Source: an uncultured Acidobacteriia bacterium (GTDB lineage Bacteria; Acidobacteriota; Terriglobia; Bryobacterales; Bryobacteraceae). Taken from it: 64,000 nt of DNA. Positions within the stretch are counted from its first letter, which is position 1, and each line of letters starts with the position of its first letter. Positions 60,419 through 64,000 of the stretch are shown here, one piece after another. The DNA is taken from assembly GCA_903907865.1 (NCBI GenBank), contig CAIVPR010000088.1:1-64000 (forward strand). The letters are read 5' to 3'. Both the position numbers and the translations under genes were made by a program. The notes below the pieces were generated by a model. It did not search any database, had not been told where the DNA came from, and worked only from the letters and a program-made list of their open reading frames with translations.

Positions 60419-61213
60419 CTATTCAATGATACGATCAGCACTTACCGCAGTCTCCCCTTCGACCCCGAGAACGGCCTGCGCCTGCACCGCCGCGCGGGGG
60501 AGCCCGATGTACAGCGCCTTTTCTATCGACATTCCCGCCATCGTGCGTGGGAGCGCCTGGCGTAGTGCCCCTGCAAACAGAAGAGTACTGGCCGACGGGA
60601 CGCAGAACAAGCGGGTCGAAAAGCACGGACCCGGGCCAACCGAAAAGCCCATTAGCTTGTCCGAATAGGACGATGGGTCGAACGATTCCCGCAACCGGTA
60701 TCGCCCCGAAATCTTGAAGCAACGCCCGTGGGCCGCGCCGGCCAGACGTTCGAATGCCGCCAAGAGCATGTAGGCTTCTCCGGCTCCTTTGAACGGGCTG
60801 TCCCGCAAATGCCGAGCTGCCGGATCGGAATCAAAACGCAATACCGCATCGCAACAAACCGAAAGCTGACGGTCCTCACTGTCCGTAATACTAGAATTCT
60901 CCAACAGCACGATCTGGCAGGGCGGGGCATGCCTGCGGATGCTGTCAATTGTAGCGAACGTCTGATCCAAGCGTTCGGCCGGGGTAAAGACGCTGCGGGA
61001 GTTACCATACGACAGGCGATTCGCCGAAGGCCGGATCGTGGAGGAGACAAGAAACACCGTATTGCTTGTAACATGCAGCGGGGATGCTGGCGGGGTCTCC
61101 GTATGGATACTCCAAGACTTGATTTCGTGGGCGCACAGAATAGCAAATTCCACGGCCCTGCCGGGACGCCGCAAAGCTTCCCGCAGTTCGCTAAAGAACT
61201 TGTCATGTAGCAT
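60419..61213 (-). CDS. Unknown protein, possible glycosyltransferase
   Basis: A 264-aa protein I do not recognise. NTVFLVSSTIRPSANRLSYG, a short N-terminal strand, then CQIVLLENSS, and AVLRFDSDPAARHL with an acidic motif are reminiscent of a GT-A-like nucleotide-sugar domain; GRCFKISGRYRLRE follows. It has no signal peptide or membrane helix. ATG 61213 lies 11 nt inside the end of the flippase gene, so expression is linked to it. Function unknown. Confidence 0.5.
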   Translation of the reverse strand: MLHDKFFSELREALRRPGRAVEFAILCAHEIKSWSIHTETPPASPLHVTSNTVFLVSSTIRPSANRLSYGNSRSVFTPAERLDQTFATIDSIRRHAPPCQIVLLENSSITDSEDRQLSVCCDAVLRFDSDPAARHLRDSPFKGAGEAYMLLAAFERLAGAAHGRCFKISGRYRLRESFDPSSYSDKLMGFSVGPGPCFSTRLFCVPSASTLLFAGALRQALPRTMAGMSIEKALYIGLPRAAVQAQAVLGVEGETAVSADRIIE

Positions 61214-62603
61214 CCGGGGCCAGCCTCCGCACCTGCGGCAATAAGTGGCACTCCCACACGAGGAGGATGCCGCTGATAAGCGCGAATCCCAGGAACCAGC
61301 CCAGGAAAACTCCCGGAGCTCCGTATGCACGTCCAAAGACAGATGCCAGTATTGCCTGCAGACCTGCACTCACGACGCCATAAGTGCCTTGGCCACGCAG
61401 TCTCCCGGCGCCGCTGAGGAGAGTCGTGTGAACTTCGCGCCACAAACGCATCGCCAGCCAGAGTCCGCCGGAAGCGAGAAGCAGGCGACTCGGCATAATC
61501 TTTCCATGGAGCCACCAGCGCAGACCAGTGGGTCCAGCCAAGGTAACGCCGCCGACAGCCACTACTGTTGAAATAGCTCCGAGCCACCTGGCGTGGGCCA
61601 AGGTGGATCTCACCCACGCATGGTCGTTGCGGTGCAGCGCTTCGGCGTACGCAGGCCAAAGGGGCGCAAGGAACAGCATGGGAATCGCCAGTACCGTCGC
61701 GTAGACACGGTGGACGATGGCGGCTTCACCAACTGCGGCCAAGCCTATGACAGTCGGGCCTACAAGATATAGGATTTGCGACTCCAGCATGAAACCGATG
61801 TTGGCGGCAAAGTACCAGATGCCCAGCCCCAAGAGTTGCTTCGTGCACCGTCTGCTGACTCCCGAAATCCGTGGGCGCAACCACGGTTTGGTCACCAAGA
61901 CAGCCACAAAAGATCCAGCCTTCGCGGCGGCACGCCCGAAAAGAGCACCACCTGCCACGTAGGGCAATGGCAGACGCAAATGGATTCCGGCGTAAACGCC
62001 TGCAAGACCCAGCAGAGACCCCAAGATGGTCCAGAGGGCATTTAGGTAGCCCTCCTGTACTGCGAGGTACACCCTCCCCGGTGTTCCAAGCGGCAAATCA
62101 ATGGCAGTAGCCACCAGGATCACAATGGTCAGGGACCAAGCCGAATTGCCCGGGCCGTAGGCCAGACCATGCCCGGCGGCTTGCAAGAGCGCGAGGACCA
62201 GCAAGGTCAACACAAGAACCAGCAGACCTGCGGCACTAGTAAGGAATAGCGATGTCGATACCGCCTCCCCTGCCCGGTCCTTGTCATCGGCCGCGTATGA
62301 CTGGGCCAGTTCATTGACCAAGCTGTTGCCAATGCCTAAATCCGCAATTCCTAGCAGTTGAATCCAGCTTAGAGCGCTCACCCAAAGGCCGTATTGCTCC
62401 GGCCCGAGATAGGGGACCGCGATACCGATTGAGGCGAGGCCGGTCAAAGCGGCGATTCCAGTTGAGAGCCCGTTCGCTAGTCCGGTTAGTGCGATGCGGC
62501 TGTCCCGGCCCCTTGAAAACAGTCGTGCAAGGAAGGGGATACGGGAGAAGATGGGGTGCAACGCATTTGCCGGCTGAGCGGAACTGTCAGAACTCGGGGC
62601 CAC
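61203..62603 (-). CDS. Wzx-type polysaccharide flippase (MATE/PST superfamily)
   Basis: Integral membrane protein of 466 aa with about 12-14 helices. SRIALTGLANGLSTGIAALTGLASIGIAVPYLGPEQYGLW at the start resembles the first helices of oligosaccharide flippases. It would move the lipid-linked repeat unit across the membrane in a Wzx/Wzy pathway. GTG 62603 has GAGAGG seven nt upstream and avoids overlap with the fcl gene, so it is preferred over the ATG at 62648. Confidence 0.85.
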   Translation of the reverse strand: MAPSSDSSAQPANALHPIFSRIPFLARLFSRGRDSRIALTGLANGLSTGIAALTGLASIGIAVPYLGPEQYGLWVSALSWIQLLGIADLGIGNSLVNELAQSYAADDKDRAGEAVSTSLFLTSAAGLLVLVLTLLVLALLQAAGHGLAYGPGNSAWSLTIVILVATAIDLPLGTPGRVYLAVQEGYLNALWTILGSLLGLAGVYAGIHLRLPLPYVAGGALFGRAAAKAGSFVAVLVTKPWLRPRISGVSRRCTKQLLGLGIWYFAANIGFMLESQILYLVGPTVIGLAAVGEAAIVHRVYATVLAIPMLFLAPLWPAYAEALHRNDHAWVRSTLAHARWLGAISTVVAVGGVTLAGPTGLRWWLHGKIMPSRLLLASGGLWLAMRLWREVHTTLLSGAGRLRGQGTYGVVSAGLQAILASVFGRAYGAPGVFLGWFLGFALISGILLVWECHLLPQVRRLAPDAT

Positions 62604-62623
62604 GTGTTTTCCTCTCCCGGGGC

Positions 62624-63523
62624 TCAAGCGCGATTCCGCAGGTACCAATCGCAGGTCTTAGCCACCCCGTCACGCAGCGGCGTGAACGGGAAGTCGGGGA
62701 AGACACTTAGCAGCGCGGCACTGGACGCATCTTTCCGGTATTGGCCTTCGAGCCGTCCATTGTACACGCGGGGGAGCTTGCACCCCATGGAGTCCATCAC
62801 GACAGCCGCGATTTCCTCAATCGATAGATTCTCCGGCGTGGCCACGTTGAAATGGCCTTCGGTCCCAGTTTCCACCAGGCGGTAAATGGCGCTGGCCAAG
62901 TCATCGACATACAGGAACTGGCGCAGCGGGCGACCGGTCCCCAGCATGGGCATCTCGGTCCATCCTTGCTTCATGGCGTCGGCCACTTTCATGATCAAGG
63001 CGGGAACAAAATGACTGCGTTGAAGGTCGAAGGTGTCATGCGGTCCGTAAAGATTGCTCGGATACACGACCGTTGCCTTAATGCCGTACTGCTTGGCTGC
63101 GGCGTCCAGAGCAACCGCCATGACGCGCTTGGCATATCCGTAGGGTAGATTCTCGATCGCCGGCGGGCCAAGATGGAACTGGCCCTCATGCATGGGGTAT
63201 TCCGGGACCGTGCCTGGATAGGCGCACGTGCTGGAACAGGCAACAAAGTGTCCGACACCAGCCTCCAGCGCTGCTTGGATCGCATGGGTGTTGATCAGAA
63301 GGTTCTTGTAGACGAAATCATATGGTCGTGCGACATTGTCGACAATGCCCCCAACCATCGCAGCCAAGTGCACCACGACGGTAGGCCGCAGTTTGGTAAA
63401 GACCTGCCTGGCAGCCTCGAAATCCTCAAGGTCACAGTCCTTGCGGGTCAAGTAGACAGCATCCGGAAGGAAAGTGCGCAACGCGTGACCAACCATCCCG
63501 TTGCCACCGGTCACTACGACCAT
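62624..63523 (-). CDS. fcl: GDP-L-fucose synthase
   Basis: A 299-aa epimerase/reductase that turns GDP-4-keto-6-deoxy-D-mannose into GDP-L-fucose. The NADP-binding motif GGNGMVG is at 6-12, VHLAAMVGGI at about 51-60 and ACSSTCAYP at 95-103 with the catalytic Ser; YGYAK (Tyr128, Lys132) is the SDR active site. SNLYGPHDTFD is typical of Fcl. A GGAGG lies about 11 nt before the ATG, and the gmd stop is 4 nt upstream. With gmd it supplies GDP-fucose for this polymer. Confidence 0.93.
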   Translation of the reverse strand: MVVVTGGNGMVGHALRTFLPDAVYLTRKDCDLEDFEAARQVFTKLRPTVVVHLAAMVGGIVDNVARPYDFVYKNLLINTHAIQAALEAGVGHFVACSSTCAYPGTVPEYPMHEGQFHLGPPAIENLPYGYAKRVMAVALDAAAKQYGIKATVVYPSNLYGPHDTFDLQRSHFVPALIMKVADAMKQGWTEMPMLGTGRPLRQFLYVDDLASAIYRLVETGTEGHFNVATPENLSIEEIAAVVMDSMGCKLPRVYNGRLEGQYRKDASSAALLSVFPDFPFTPLRDGVAKTCDWYLRNRA

Positions 63524-63527
63524 ATGC

Positions 63528-64000
<473 letters not shown>

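Overview
The window looks like a chromosomal segment of an Acidobacteriota bacterium, most likely of the Solibacter/Bryobacter type. This is inferred from gene content. It is GC-rich and densely coding. It has two Oar-like TonB-dependent outer-membrane proteins that begin with a carboxypeptidase-regulatory-like domain, a planctomycete/acidobacterial-style PSD1 cytochrome gene paired with a DUF1501 gene, an arylsulfatase, and many small secreted hydrolases. I saw no rRNA, tRNA, CRISPR array, insertion sequence or prophage.

Layout. 0.2-3.5 kb (+): a fatty acid desaturase, a histidine kinase/OmpR-type regulator pair and a Nudix hydrolase. 3.5-5.4 kb (-): a run of four genes that reads as two adjacent toxin-antitoxin-like modules (small partner plus zeta-like kinase; AbiEi-like protein plus nucleotidyltransferase). 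5.5-11.6 kb (-): DUF1501, PSD1 cytochrome, secreted esterase and Uma2 nuclease. 11.7-17.5 kb: the first Oar-like protein, then a convergent sulfatase/esterase pair. 17.6-23.8 kb (+): an export permease without its ATPase, a GAF-fused glucan phosphorylase, a PlsC-type acyltransferase and a second histidine kinase, then a convergent ferredoxin. 23.9-34.6 kb (mostly +): an NDP-sugar nucleotidyltransferase, an unknown protein, the second Oar-like protein coupled to a secreted nucleoside hydrolase, MutT/NifU-like divergent genes, a secreted PPC-domain protein, a secreted metallohydrolase-like protein and a YdcF protein. 34.6-36.9 kb: signal peptidase I, and a WYL regulator divergent from a DinB protein with a perfect dyad between them.

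36.9-64.0 kb (-): one large surface-polysaccharide locus, transcribed right to left, running off the right edge inside gmd. It makes GDP-fucose (Gmd, Fcl) and has a Wzx-type flippase, a polytopic protein that may be the polymerase, three acyltransferase-3 proteins, several glycosyltransferases, a DegT aminotransferase, a two-domain dehydrogenase, an asparagine synthetase fused to a heparinase II/III domain, and a PglC-like initiating sugar transferase. It ends in a compact module of PLP decarboxylase, ketoreductase, KAS III, hexapeptide acyltransferase and acyl carrier protein. Most junctions overlap by 4 nt or are a few nt apart, so this looks like one or two long operons. My reading is that it builds a fucose-containing polymer whose amino sugars carry a purpose-made short acyl group and whose uronic acids may be amidated. 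The AsnB-heparinase fusion and the acyl module are the best candidates for undescribed biology.

A recurring fine-scale signal is a TANNNT hexamer ending 6-8 nt before the start codon (at least five genes), which suggests leaderless mRNAs. All functions are inferred from motifs read by eye; no database search was run.
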